A stretch of DNA of 64,000 nucleotides from Snodgrassella alvi wkB2. GTDB lineage: Bacteria; Pseudomonadota; Gammaproteobacteria; Burkholderiales; Neisseriaceae. The translations under genes were made by a program, and so were the position numbers. Below the pieces are notes generated by a model. It did no database searches and was not told the DNA's origin. It saw only the letters and a list, made by a program, of their open reading frames with translations. This document shows positions 54,961 through 63,473 of the stretch, piece after piece (the first letter of the stretch is position 1; each line of letters starts with the position of its first letter). Location of the stretch: positions 2,072,894 through 2,136,893 of the forward strand of contig NZ_CP007446.1 in the NCBI RefSeq assembly GCF_000600005.1, in the 5' to 3' direction.

Positions 54961-55359
54961 CTATTTATTCCTTTTTATATTAAAATGAGTTGCCTCATTA
55001 TATTCACCTTGACTTCGGCCAGCTTCTTTTCCATTCTCTAATAATTTGTTGTTAGGAATATTACCATTCAAATCCAAATAAGCTCTTTTTCCCGAAATAT
55101 TAGGGTTATAAATTCGGAAGTAGTTTCCAGACAAATCCTCAACCACCTGTATACCTGTTGTTGGATTAGTATAAATTCTTTTTCCTTTTTCAGTTGTAGT
55201 TATTATTGGATTTGAGCCTGCAAACTCATTAATAGCCTTATCAAGACTTGCTGTAGCCCAATTACTTGAATATTGTTCTGCTCTAGCCGCACCGCCAGTT
55301 AGTTTTTCAGTATTTGTAACACCAGTCCCCTTTCCAGCATTCGATTTCCTGAAAACTGG
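54961..55359 (-). CDS. Orphan CdiA-CT toxin cassette (YFRIY...THF family)
   Basis: Open from a TAA at 55360. Linker VFRKSNAGKGTG, helical RAEQYSSNWATASLDKAINE, then NPTTGIQVVEDLSGNYFRIY, KRAYLDLNGNIPNN, NGKEAGRSQGEYNEATHF. This tail (FRIY, YLDLNG, GR, THF) recurs in polymorphic-toxin C-termini. Activity is not assigned. No ATG occurs in the frame; the first usable start is a GTG at 55146, inside the toxin. Probably silent. Confidence 0.65.
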   Translation of the reverse strand, partial: PVFRKSNAGKGTGVTNTEKLTGGAARAEQYSSNWATASLDKAINEFAGSNPIITTTEKGKRIYTNPTTGIQVVEDLSGNYFRIYNPNISGKRAYLDLNGNIPNNKLLENGKEAGRSQGEYNEATHFNIKRNK

Positions 55360-55369
55360 TTAATCTGAC

Positions 55370-55660
55370 CTATGCGGTGATACTCTGACCACTTTGTTGA
55401 TGGTTGATGTATTGAGACAAACATATCTTATGATGGAAATTATAACTACTGTCACCCATACGTATTATTTTGTCTCCTGCTACGGCTAACTCTCTGCCCA
55501 CATGAGTAAGACCATCGTCAGAAGTAGATATATCGCCCTTCGTCTGAATGGGTTTGTTCAAGAGGTTTAATGTAGAGCAAATTACTAACTGATTCAATAT
55601 GGGATTTTTAATTAAAAAAATCATACTTAGCAAAAAGATGACGGATATCATTAATAACAT
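55370..55660 (-). CDS. Small hypothetical membrane-anchored protein
   Basis: A 96-residue frame with an N-terminal membrane segment (LLMISVIFLLSMIFL) and an unrecognised C-terminus. It immediately precedes a toxin cassette on the same strand. It may be a remnant; I am not confident it is translated. Confidence 0.3.
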   Translation of the reverse strand: MLLMISVIFLLSMIFLIKNPILNQLVICSTLNLLNKPIQTKGDISTSDDGLTHVGRELAVAGDKIIRMGDSSYNFHHKICLSQYINHQQSGQSITA

Positions 55661-55759
55661 ATTATTTTCTTATATCTTCCTCAGTAACCCAGACAAGCTA
55701 CACACCCAGTTTTGAAACTGAAACTCATGTTTATTTCTTGTACATTCTAGGAAAATATT

Positions 55760-55784
55760 AGATCCCAGTAATGTAAAGGGATCT
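55760..55784 (-). terminator. Hairpin after BECR-cassette immunity gene
   Basis: AGATCCC-11 nt-GGGATCT stem just past the immunity stop at 55790; weak T-tract. Confidence 0.4.
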
Positions 55785-55789
55785 AGTTG

Positions 55790-56080
55790 CTAGGATTGAT
55801 ATATTACGTCGTAATTATTACCTAATTCTATTTGTAATTTTTCTTGTAAACATTTCCCTTTTTCTTTAAAGGCTATTTCTTCATTAATAGTTTTAAATCC
55901 AGATTCTAACGGGTTATCTGAATTCAACGTTTTATCATAGTCATCTGACCACTTATTTAACTCATTTTTGAGAGAATCACTGATTAGTAAGGAATCAGGA
56001 TCAATATTTCCAACTTCATTATCCGAATCAATCCACAATGGATAACATTCATAATCAGCCATTAATTTTATTTTCTTCAT
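55790..56080 (-). CDS. Immunity protein of the BECR-like toxin cassette
   Basis: A 96-residue acidic protein starting 1 base after the toxin stop (MKKIKLMADYECYPLWIDSD, ISDSLKNELNKWSDDYDKTL, NPLESGFKTI). This small family regularly follows the LQHIVERH-type toxin in CDI-like loci, and so is its likely immunity partner. Confidence 0.75.
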   Translation of the reverse strand: MKKIKLMADYECYPLWIDSDNEVGNIDPDSLLISDSLKNELNKWSDDYDKTLNSDNPLESGFKTINEEIAFKEKGKCLQEKLQIELGNNYDVIYQS

Positions 56081-57793
56081 TTACTTACTCCCCGCAGGAT
56101 TTGCTCCAACAATAAAACCATTACTTCCAGTTGTAACAGCTATTCTTTGTTTTTGTCCATTAATCGTAATTTCATAAATTGGTCGTCCTGTTCCTTTTCC
56201 TTGATAACCAATAATCTTTCCTTTGGATACAGTGTCTATAACTACATTAGGTATTTGTGATTCTGAAACCCCTATTTTTGCAAAATCACTGGCATGACGT
56301 TCTACAATATGTTGGAGCCCTGCCGATGAATTACCTTTCTCAAGAAAAACTATTTTACCATCAGCTAATTTTTCAACTTTCAAAATATTTTCAGGTGAGA
56401 ATTTAACGCCATTCTTAGACATTTCTTCCAGATATTGTTGATTTATCGTCCCTTTTCCAGCTTTTGCTTTAGAACCCTGCTTTTGCATCATTACAGAATA
56501 TCTATTTTTTATCAAACCTATTTCGTCATTGGTTAGTCTCCTTCCTTTTTTCATGCTCAGTGCACGTATAACTGTTTCAACACTAACTCCTAAGTTGAGT
56601 AATGTATCAACTTGCTGTTGCATTATACTAACTGACCCTATGTAGCTCCCAGCAATTTGATATTGGAATACTCTTATGGCTATCTGTTCGTCAGAAGCTC
56701 CAGAGCGTTTCATTTTTTTGACTAGATTTAACATTGTAATTTGGTTGAAATCTGCATTGCCGATTACGCTCGCTGGTATCCATTCATTTGCATTTAAATC
56801 AAATATGCGTGAACCAAACCTACGCTGACTTTCTCCAGCCCCCCTCATCATTTTATTAGCATAGCTTGTCAATAATATTTTGGATTCTTCTTCTGTTATT
56901 TGTCCTGTCATATACAAATTCAATATGATTTTATTTGCTTCATCAGAGGCCTTTAAATATTCTTTTTCAACCTGAATCCTGCACTGATCTGTTTTGCATG
57001 CATCATATTTTCTTTGATAATCATCCGCACTTTGTACACCTGCTTTTTTCAGTTTTTCATTTAATATTTTTTCCTGAGTGTTAAGTTTACTTTCCCCCTT
57101 ACTGTTACGAAGTGCATTATTATCAACCGCCGTATGCCCGGCCTGATTCCCCTGTGCCACATCAGCCATGCTGCCGCCTACTGCCGCTCCTGTTGCTGCT
57201 CCAGCCAACCCTATGATTGATGAAACCGTGGCTTTTTCATCTGCAGTTAAATCTTTTGATTCCTTGCCATACAGCCATTTCGATACTACCGGCGCCAGAG
57301 CTTCTGTTCCTGCCGCAGCCAGTCCGCCAGCCAGTGCATTATTTCCTCCTGCTGCCGCTACTGCTGCTCCTACTACTGCGTGCGCCACCAGATGCGCAGT
57401 GCTGCCTTCTGCATCTTTTCCTTTAAAGTACTGCCCTATCTGATATGAAACTATCGGGCTGGCTGTGGCCGCCACTATCCCTCCTATGCTGTTAGTCGGG
57501 GCGGACAGGCCTGCTCCTATCACATTTAACAGTAATCCGCCTGCATTCCACTGCGACAGTTCTTTTTCATATTTTTCACGTTCTTCCGGACTCAGTGCTG
57601 TATTTTTCAGTTTTTCTTTGAGGGCATCTTTTTTACTGTTTATTATGGCAGAGGCTGTCTGCATGTTATCGCTGAATTCCTGACTGATTTCACGCTGTAA
57701 ATCCAGCTCTTTCTGTACCTTATCTTTATCAAAGTTATTATGCAGATATCCGGCCTTATCAGCATAATCTTCGCTGCTGATATCAGTATGGAT
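56081..57793 (-). CDS. Displaced cdiA 3' end: pretoxin plus BECR-like nuclease
   Basis: An open frame of about 570 codons without a start at its upstream end; the first ATG is at 57664. It begins with IHTDISSEDYADKAGYL, homologous to the intact fhaB at 41045-40945. Next is a pretoxin with alanine/glycine helices (VVGAAVAAAGGNNALAGGLA) and a VENN-like AVDNNALRN, then a cysteine pair YDACKTDQCR, then the linker KAGKGT at 56447. The toxin (~115 residues) has GLQHIVERHASDFAKIGV, VSKGKIIGYQGKGTGRPIYE and NGFIVGANP, a likely BECR-fold RNase. It reads as a former cdiA tip replaced by recombination. Confidence 0.8.
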   Translation of the reverse strand: MHTDISSEDYADKAGYLHNNFDKDKVQKELDLQREISQEFSDNMQTASAIINSKKDALKEKLKNTALSPEEREKYEKELSQWNAGGLLLNVIGAGLSAPTNSIGGIVAATASPIVSYQIGQYFKGKDAEGSTAHLVAHAVVGAAVAAAGGNNALAGGLAAAGTEALAPVVSKWLYGKESKDLTADEKATVSSIIGLAGAATGAAVGGSMADVAQGNQAGHTAVDNNALRNSKGESKLNTQEKILNEKLKKAGVQSADDYQRKYDACKTDQCRIQVEKEYLKASDEANKIILNLYMTGQITEEESKILLTSYANKMMRGAGESQRRFGSRIFDLNANEWIPASVIGNADFNQITMLNLVKKMKRSGASDEQIAIRVFQYQIAGSYIGSVSIMQQQVDTLLNLGVSVETVIRALSMKKGRRLTNDEIGLIKNRYSVMMQKQGSKAKAGKGTINQQYLEEMSKNGVKFSPENILKVEKLADGKIVFLEKGNSSAGLQHIVERHASDFAKIGVSESQIPNVVIDTVSKGKIIGYQGKGTGRPIYEITINGQKQRIAVTTGSNGFIVGANPAGSK

Positions 57794-57868
57794 GCTAGGT
57801 TTTAAAATCCCATACTTTAATCAATACGATTAATTACATTATTCAATAAATATTTATTTTTTTGAGTA

Positions 57869-58090
57869 TTACTGATGCTTTTGATTTTGATAAATACATG
57901 CATAACTAGGATACTGCCATATAACAGCATATCTTTGAAGCGGTATTTCAGTTACTGTTGGATCTTTTTCATAATCATAATAATCATCCAAATTAGAAGT
58001 ACTAATCATCTCTTCTCCGCGACAGTTATGTTCAAAACCTAGTTTTGCACTATTTTTATCAATAGTAGTAGCAACTTTTCCTATAACCAA
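57869..58090 (-). CDS. Hypothetical fragment
   Basis: A 73-codon frame opening with TTG; possibly starts at an internal ATG (MISTSNLDDYYDYEKD). Ends PSYACIYQNQKHQ. It lies between two cassettes and may be a truncated immunity gene. Not recognised. Confidence 0.3.
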   Translation of the reverse strand: MVIGKVATTIDKNSAKLGFEHNCRGEEMISTSNLDDYYDYEKDPTVTEIPLQRYAVIWQYPSYACIYQNQKHQ

Positions 58091-58140
58091 ATAACTTTAT
58101 ACCATTTGTTATATACACCTAGTCTGGTCAGACCTAGCCC

Positions 58141-58177
58141 TCCAATTCAACTGACCATGAATGGTCGTTGAATTGGA
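58141..58177. terminator. Long inverted repeat between cassettes
   Basis: TCCAATTCAACTGACCAT pairs with ATGGTCGTTGAATTGGA with one bulge: a ~17-bp stem and 2-base loop. Terminator or recombination-associated palindrome. Confidence 0.45.
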
Positions 58178-58308
58178 GAAGCTCAGATTTTATGCTGGTA
58201 TGTTCATAACCATAACAATAGAGTAGGGTAAATTATTTACTCAACTTGCTATATAAGTCTAAAAGATAATAATTAGAATCTCTAATAGTTAGGTAGAAAT
58301 TATTCTTA

Positions 58309-58575
58309 TTATGATATTTTAGTCATTATATTTTTGATAATAGGTTCAACAGATTGTTCTAACTTTTCACTATCTATCGTATAACGATTTAATTCAATTT
58401 GATTTTCTGCATCAAATAGCAATTCTCTTAACCATTTTTCTTCTAATGCCAATATCTGATGCTCAGCTTCATAAATACTAGATTGTATTTCATCCAAACT
58501 AATTTTTTTATTTAAATAAGAATCACATTTTTTTTTAAGATTATTAATAACATCAGGATATATCCAATTCATCAT
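58309..58575 (-). CDS. Probable immunity protein
   Basis: An 88-residue acidic helical protein (LKKKCDSYLNKKISLDEIQS, YEAEHQILALEEKWLREL). Its ATG overlaps the toxin stop upstream by 4 bases (ATGA). Immunity role inferred from pairing. Confidence 0.65.
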   Translation of the reverse strand: MMNWIYPDVINNLKKKCDSYLNKKISLDEIQSSIYEAEHQILALEEKWLRELLFDAENQIELNRYTIDSEKLEQSVEPIIKNIMTKIS

Positions 58576-58787
58576 TTTTCACTCCTTCTTAGAATGGTCA
58601 CTACAACTTTACTATTCCTTTCGGTAACAACACCTACATCACCACTCCAATATACAGTCCTTTTTACACCATTAACCATTGAACTGGTTTTTGTTCCATT
58701 TTGTATAGTGTGCTCTACAATATTAGGAGAAATGTTACGACCAGCTCCAACTGTACCGGCAGGGAGCCCTAACTCTGGTAGTTGCAT
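58572..58787 (-). CDS. Orphan CdiA-CT toxin fragment (HTIQNG type)
   Basis: A 71-residue frame from an ATG: MQLPELGLPAGTVGAGRNIS, VEHTIQNGTKTSSMVNGVKR, VYWSGDVGVVTERNSKVVVT. The tail resembles small RNase toxins of the BECR/DUF4258-like kind. Upstream, the linker sequence (58902-58915) is followed by stops, so the N-terminal half has decayed. Paired with the immunity gene at 58309. Confidence 0.6.
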   Translation of the reverse strand: MQLPELGLPAGTVGAGRNISPNIVEHTIQNGTKTSSMVNGVKRTVYWSGDVGVVTERNSKVVVTILRRSEK

Positions 58788-58901
58788 CCTATCAACTGCA
58801 TGTTGTGAATATAATCTGTTTCCAATCGACGAATATTACTTACCGACAACAGTCTTTTTGGGGTAGTTCTGCTAAGAATTCCATTCCAGAGAATTACCAT
58901 T

Positions 58902-58980
58902 CATCCCTTTCCTGCTTTACCACCGCTCAGCCATTCATCATAGATGCGCAACAGTGGTTATTGATTATCAGGATTGAGAA
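58902..58980 (+). pseudogene. SymE-like fragment 1
   Basis: The plus strand reads FTTAQPFIIDAQQWLLIIRI then stops, resembling the C-terminal core of SymE-family toxins. It overlaps, on the opposite strand, the linker of the toxin remnant at 58572. Degenerate. Confidence 0.5.
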
Positions 58981-59004
58981 GCCTATCTAAAATAAAGTAA
59001 TATA

Positions 59005-59053
59005 GATCTGTCCTTGATAATATCAACCCTATGATTAAATCAAAGACAGATCA
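59005..59053 (-). terminator. Hairpin after immunity gene
   Basis: GATCTGTCCTTGA pairs with TCAAAGACAGATC (one G-U) around a 23-base loop just past the stop at 59059. Confidence 0.45.
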
Positions 59054-59058
59054 ATTAA

Positions 59059-59409
59059 TCATCTTATTAATGTTGAAAATTCAGTAGAAATAAAAGGTTG
59101 TAATCTTATATCAACCTTTGTTCTTGTATCCTCTAGTACAACTTCGGTCGTTAGGTATTCACCATCTACATCTTTTTCTATCTTAAAGTATTCCACACCC
59201 TCCATTAGATTGTGCGCTATTCTTTTCTGTTTATACTCTATAATTGTTTGTATCCAACCTCCAGTTGCACTAAACGAAAAAATCAAAGACATTTCATTTT
59301 GATCAGTATATTTGTATGCAAAGTGTAAATCCTCTGTATTCTGAAAAATAGGTTCTCCCTCAAAAAAAGCTAACAAATTTATTTCATCTGGAAAAGATTG
59401 AATAAACAT
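59059..59409 (-). CDS. Probable immunity protein
   Basis: A 116-residue acidic protein (FPDEINLLAFFEGEPIFQNT, EMSLIFSFSATGGWIQTIIE, DGEYLTTEVVLEDTRTKVDI). It overlaps the 3' end of the toxin gene by about 30 bp. Its partner and position indicate immunity; family name unknown to me. Confidence 0.65.
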   Translation of the reverse strand: MFIQSFPDEINLLAFFEGEPIFQNTEDLHFAYKYTDQNEMSLIFSFSATGGWIQTIIEYKQKRIAHNLMEGVEYFKIEKDVDGEYLTTEVVLEDTRTKVDIRLQPFISTEFSTLIR

Positions 59410-59789
59410 TTATTTTTTCCTTCTTTTGGAATTGTTGTTACAAATCTACGCGAACCATCTGGCATAATCTCAAATGACGTTTGTAATATAGTACCTTTTC
59501 CTGATAGACCCATTAAGAAATATTCTCTAACTTTAAAACTCTGAGAACCTCTTTTGTCATTATTAATAACATTACCTTTTGTATTTACTACTTTATTAAA
59601 GTGTTCAGTTAAAATAGCTGTACCTGATTCATTAGTCGGTAGCCCAAGCCGTCTCATCATTTGGGATAATTGAGTTGAGCGAGCAGTATTATGTTCTCCG
59701 CTATTTACTTTGCCATAAAGATAATCAAATTTTTTTGGATCTATTTCAAGCTTCGTCCCTTTTCTAGCATTAGATACTAGAAGGCGCAC
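59379..59789 (-). CDS. Orphan CdiA-CT toxin cassette (GEHNTARSTQ type)
   Basis: A 136-residue frame opening with GTG: LLVSNARKGTKLEID is the junction linker (Arg replaces Gly), followed by LYGKVNSGEHNTARSTQLSQ, RRLGLPTNESGTAILTEHFN and MPDGSRRFVTTIPKEGKN. This family recurs at polymorphic-toxin C-termini. The last residues (KCLFNLFQMK) may be out of frame, since they read into the immunity gene. Activity not assigned. Confidence 0.65.
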   Translation of the reverse strand: MRLLVSNARKGTKLEIDPKKFDYLYGKVNSGEHNTARSTQLSQMMRRLGLPTNESGTAILTEHFNKVVNTKGNVINNDKRGSQSFKVREYFLMGLSGKGTILQTSFEIMPDGSRRFVTTIPKEGKNKCLFNLFQMK

Positions 59790-60024
59790 AAGACCAAGCT
59801 ACCAAGTCAAGATTAAAAGACCATGAGTTTTTAAACCCGTTTCAAAAGATTGAGAAGCTACCAGAAGAAAACAAACCGTGATTAAGAGATTTTTAGATGC
59901 CTTTTAACCAAGAATCAGATTAAATTACTGACTAAATAAGAATAATAAAACAATAAGTAAGCAGCAATAATAGGCGGCAACCTGCTACCACTGCTAACCA
60001 AAACTAACTTCACAGGAGTTAACT

Positions 60025-60290
60025 ATGGCTAAGGCACTGCAACCCACCGAACGATTTTACACCATTGGTTAACACCCCAAGCCATAGGACCCAACCCCAG
60101 ACCGCAACTACCTATTAAAGGCTGCTGGCTAGAAGCCTTTGGCTTTACCACCGGTCAGCCAGTCATCATCGATGCGCAACATGGGCTGTTTATTATCAGG
60201 ATTGAGGGGCTTGAGCTAAGAGGTAAAACAATATCCTCGCGAGTTAAGGCGGGGATTGCTATACAACAGGCTAGGATCTTATATTTAACT
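60025..60290 (+). pseudogene. SymE-like gene 2, frameshifted
   Basis: An ATG at 60025 with AGGAGT upstream starts MAKALQPTERFYTIG, then TAA; a shifted frame continues PRPQLPIKGCWLEAFGFTTG, QPVIIDAQHGLFIIRIEGLE. The KGCWLEAFGFTTGQPV core is that of SymE-family toxins. Broken by at least one frameshift and a stop. Confidence 0.6.
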
Positions 60291-60653
60291 GTGATTGATA
60301 TATAGAGCAACAGGTTTTGCCGGTACGGTAATTTCCCATCCCATGATGAGTAATATCGCCATAGCCATTTCTCTCATATTTTTCCACTCAGCACATTGAC
60401 AAAGCGCATCGTTGTTCCAGTATTGGATGTTAGGTGCTCCACTTATAGATAACATATAATCATCTAACTGTTTAATTGCCAATTTTTGCTCAGACGTGAA
60501 AGAAGATGCGACCAAAGGATCATTTAATTCATCTAAAGCCATTTCCCACTCAACAGCCAGCTCGTCCGCAACGTTCACAAAATCAGGAAATAAACTTTTC
60601 TGTACTTCACAAGGCTGCGCTATCGCCTGAGTTATCCATTTAATCTTATTCAT
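60285..60653 (-). CDS. Probable immunity protein
   Basis: A 122-residue protein: WITQAIAQPCEVQKSLFPDF, VNVADELAVEWEMALDELND, LCQCAEWKNMREMAMAIL. It occurs as a small conserved protein next to toxin tips in related loci and here follows a toxin remnant by about 20 bp. Immunity role is inferred. Confidence 0.6.
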   Translation of the reverse strand: MNKIKWITQAIAQPCEVQKSLFPDFVNVADELAVEWEMALDELNDPLVASSFTSEQKLAIKQLDDYMLSISGAPNIQYWNNDALCQCAEWKNMREMAMAILLIMGWEITVPAKPVALYINHS

Positions 60654-60672
60654 TTTTTATTCCTTTGGTTTA

Positions 60673-60900
60673 TTAATAATTGTCGCTTTCTCTCCCGCAC
60701 TTGGCTTGTTCCAATCGACGCATATTGCTTACCGTAAATAGTCTTTTTGGGGTAGTTTTGCCAAAAATTCCATTCAGAGAATTACCATTCATTCCCTTTC
60801 CTGCTTTACCACCAGTCAGCCAGTCATCATTGATGTACAGCCGAGGCTGTTGATTATCAGGATTGAGGGGCTGAGCTAAGAGGTAAAACAAAATCCCCAC
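60673..60900 (-). pseudogene. Toxin-cassette remnant with SymE-like sequence on the opposite strand
   Basis: The minus strand reads QPLNPDNQQPRLYINDDWL, then GGKAGKGMNG, then TTPKRLFTVSNMRRLEQAKC and ends. Only the linker and a short tail of a toxin remain. The plus strand of 60809-60877 reads FTTSQPVIIDVQPRLLIIRI (SymE-like fragment 3), so it is unclear which strand was originally coding. Confidence 0.5.
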
Positions 60901-60916
60901 GGGTTAGGTGGGGATT
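60886..60916 (-). terminator. Terminator after the DUF4926 gene
   Basis: AATCCCCAC-GGGTTAG-GTGGGGATT 9-bp perfect stem; minus-strand tail TTTTGTTTT. Confidence 0.7.
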
Positions 60917-60919
60917 GCT

Positions 60920-61117
60920 TTAGCTTACCTTGGATAATTTATCTGGTGATAAGGCTAGTATCTCTATTGTTCTACCGTTCTCATCACAGAACTCGACTTC
61001 ATATGATTCATCGGGTTTAGTATAAACATCTATAATTGCACCTATCATTCCTGATTTCAGATTATACTCAGGAATATCTTCAGTTAAACTTACTGTATCA
61101 AAAAGGGAATATTTCAT
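60920..61117 (-). CDS. DUF4926 immunity protein
   Basis: A 65-residue beta-rich protein: LFDTVSLTEDIPEYNLKSGM, IGAIIDVYTKPDESYEVEFC, DENGRTIEILALSPDKL. This is the DUF4926 pattern, repeatedly found directly behind DUF6883 toxins. It lies 7 bp after the DUF6883 frame here. Confidence 0.85.
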   Translation of the reverse strand: MKYSLFDTVSLTEDIPEYNLKSGMIGAIIDVYTKPDESYEVEFCDENGRTIEILALSPDKLSKVS

Positions 61118-61124
61118 AATATCT

Positions 61125-62396
61125 TCACTTTACATAGAGTGTTGTTAATCTAGGTGTTGATGATCCAGGATCATATATCCAACCAGTTCGAACAGTTGCT
61201 GTTTTCCCATTCGGTCCAGTAATTGGCATATCAATAGTAATTCTTTGACCATGATTATCTGCTTTACCTAGAATGGCTGTATTTGTTTTTGCTCCCGATT
61301 GTATTTTTGATATTAGATCATTTGCGTTTGATTGGTTATATCCTAAAGCTGACTCAAAAACTTTTGCTTTGTTTCCCCCTACGGGATGCTCGGTATTTAA
61401 TGCATAAGAAGTAACTTTATTCGGATCAATTACTGCTTTATCTGCATTTGCTAGCTTCCCAGAGTTTCCTGTTTTAATTACAGCCTCTGCATGGGTGTAA
61501 TTGTTCCAATTCGCTGTTGGTCCTGAAAGTTTATCTTTAGAGGTTATTGTAGCAACATCATCTACAGCACTCGTCCCCTTTCCGGCTTTTGCTTTAGAAC
61601 CCTGCTTTTGCATCATTACAGAATATCTATTTTTTATCAAACCTATTTCGTCATTGGTTAGTCTCCTTCCTTTTTTCATGCTCAGTGCACGTATAACTGT
61701 TTCAACACTAACTCCTGAGTTGAGTAATGTATCAACTTACTGTTGCATTATATTAACTGATCCTTTGTAGCTCCCATCAATTTCATATTGAAATACCCTT
61801 AAGGCTATCTGTTCGTCAGAAGCTCCAGAGCGTTTCATTTTTTTGACTAGATTTAACATTGTAATTTGGTTGAAATCTGCATTGCCAATTACGCTCGCTG
61901 GTATCCATTCATTTGCATTTAAATCAAATATGCGTGAACCAAACCTACGCTGACTTTCTCCAGCCCCCCTCATCATTTTATTAGCATAGCTTGTCAATAA
62001 TATTTTGGATTCTTCTTCTGTTATTTGTCCTGTCATATACAAATTCAATATGATTTTATTTGCTTCATCAGAGGCCTTTAAATATTCTTTTTCAACCTGA
62101 ATCCTGCACTGATCTGTTTTGCATGCATCATATTTTCTTTGATAATCATCCGCACTTTGTACACCTGCTTTTTTCAGTTTTTCATTTAATATTTTTTCCT
62201 GAGTGTTAAGTTTACTTTCCCCCTTACTGTTACGAAGCGCATTATTATCAACCGCCGTATGCCCGGCCTGATTCCCCTGTGCTACATCAGCCATACTGCC
62301 GCCCACTGCTCTTAATATTGCATGTGCTACAAGATGCGCAGTACTGTTTTCTGTAATTTTATCTTTAAAAGATTGACCAATTTCATATAAAGCCAC
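61125..62396 (-). pseudogene. Second pretoxin copy with DUF6883 toxin, interrupted by a stop
   Basis: The frame begins near 62396 (GTG; ALYEIGQSFKDKITENSTAH) with a pretoxin that has lost ~70 residues relative to 57793-56081, then runs with near-identity through AVDNNALRN and YDACKTDQCR to a TAA at 61737 where the other copy has CAA. After it, the same frame continues (MKKGRRLTNDEIGLIKNRYS), the linker KAGKGTS, and a DUF6883 toxin: TSYALNTEHPVGGNKAKVFE, LGYNQSNANDLISKIQSG, and RTGWIYDPGSSTPRLTTLYV. Confidence 0.8.
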
Positions 62397-62410
62397 CAGA
62401 TATCAATACA

Positions 62411-62460
62411 GCCCTGTGTTCAATTTTCTAATATTACTATTATCAAATTAAACACAGGGC
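62411..62460 (-). repeat. Hairpin repeat, copy 1
   Basis: GCCCTGTGTT/AACACAGGGC around an AT loop (TAATATTACTATTAT). A diverged copy is at 63841-63890. Both lie downstream of small lipoprotein-like genes on the minus strand. Confidence 0.6.
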
Positions 62461-62542
62461 TAATATATCAGGCTAGCAATACTTACATGACTCTTTTACC
62501 TTTCGCTCTTCATCACGTTTTTTTCTGCATTCCACCCCAGAT

Positions 62543-62752
62543 TCAATTCTCAGATTCAAAACCATATACTGGTGTCCCTCTGTCTCTCATACACTTAAAA
62601 TACATAGATTGATTCCATACTTCATTTGGATAACCGACTCTTGCAACCCGGTTTTCCGGCTTATTTGCTAAATCTATACAATATTTTATATTTTGCTTTC
62701 TCAGCTCTTTTATTTCTGGAGGTTCTGATCTGCATAATATTCTTCTTACCAA
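62543..62752 (-). pseudogene. Truncated member of small lipoprotein family
   Basis: A 69-codon frame opening with TTG; no signal peptide. NEVWNQSMYFKCMRDRGTPV resembles NEWMANVYGPARIECMKRKG of the gene at 63474. Probably an N-terminally truncated relative. Confidence 0.4.
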
Positions 62753-62960
62753 TTTATACTAATATTTATCATGATAATATCACATGAAATTGTTATTGGT
62801 TTTATCAATAATATCAATGCATTTATTACCTTATTTTATATAAATTTCAAATAAGTACCCGCTACCCTCACTTTTACTTCTTTCCCAAAGTTTATTTCTA
62901 TAATAAAATAAACCGATAATGACAATATCATTTATTATAATTAATGCTCATGCAAATTTA

Positions 62961-63251
62961 TTATTTCTTAAAACGTTTTATATAATCTCTGTAATAGGGA
63001 TTTTCTACGGGATGATCAGTATAATTTCCATTCGCATCAATATAACGTCCACGTTCATCTACCAAATATTGTGCAGGTGGCTCAGCATACCAGCCAGAAG
63101 GATATACTACTACCCGACTACCCTGATATCCGTTTAATGCTAGCAGTTTCTCAAATCGTGAAGCATCTGTACTACATCCACATAATATACACAATATAAT
63201 AAATCCAACTAAGCTAAATTTCTTAATATTACTTGCCACTTTATACTCCAT
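62961..63251 (-). CDS. Small lipoprotein
   Basis: A 96-residue protein with a lipoprotein signal (KKFSLVGFIILCILCGC, lipobox L-C-G-C). The mature part is aromatic-rich (GSRVVVYPSGWYAEPPAQYL, ANGNYTDHPVENPYYRDYIK). Function unknown. Lipoproteins adjoining CDI arrays can be immunity proteins against membrane-acting toxins, but no partner is seen. Confidence 0.65.
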   Translation of the reverse strand: MEYKVASNIKKFSLVGFIILCILCGCSTDASRFEKLLALNGYQGSRVVVYPSGWYAEPPAQYLVDERGRYIDANGNYTDHPVENPYYRDYIKRFKK

Positions 63252-63261
63252 TTTGTCTATT

Positions 63262-63472
63262 TAAAAATTGTCTGAGACTAATATACTTTCTTCTCATACA
63301 TGCTATTGATGCAGGTGTACAAACGTTAGTCAACCACTCATTTTCAGCTTCATCATATACTGCTAATATTCAGCTAGAGGCGTTTTAGAAACTTATAGCT
63401 GAGTCCATTCAATTATCCAAGCACAAATTCATATCTATCAGAAACTTAATTCTAATATGATACTCAACAATT
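63262..63472 (-). pseudogene. Decayed copy of the lipoprotein at 63474
   Basis: The minus strand reads EAENEWLTNVCTPASIACMR before a stop, matching EARNEWMANVYGPARIECMK in the next copy; upstream the frame is broken by stops and shifts. Confidence 0.5.
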
Positions 63473-63473
63473 T

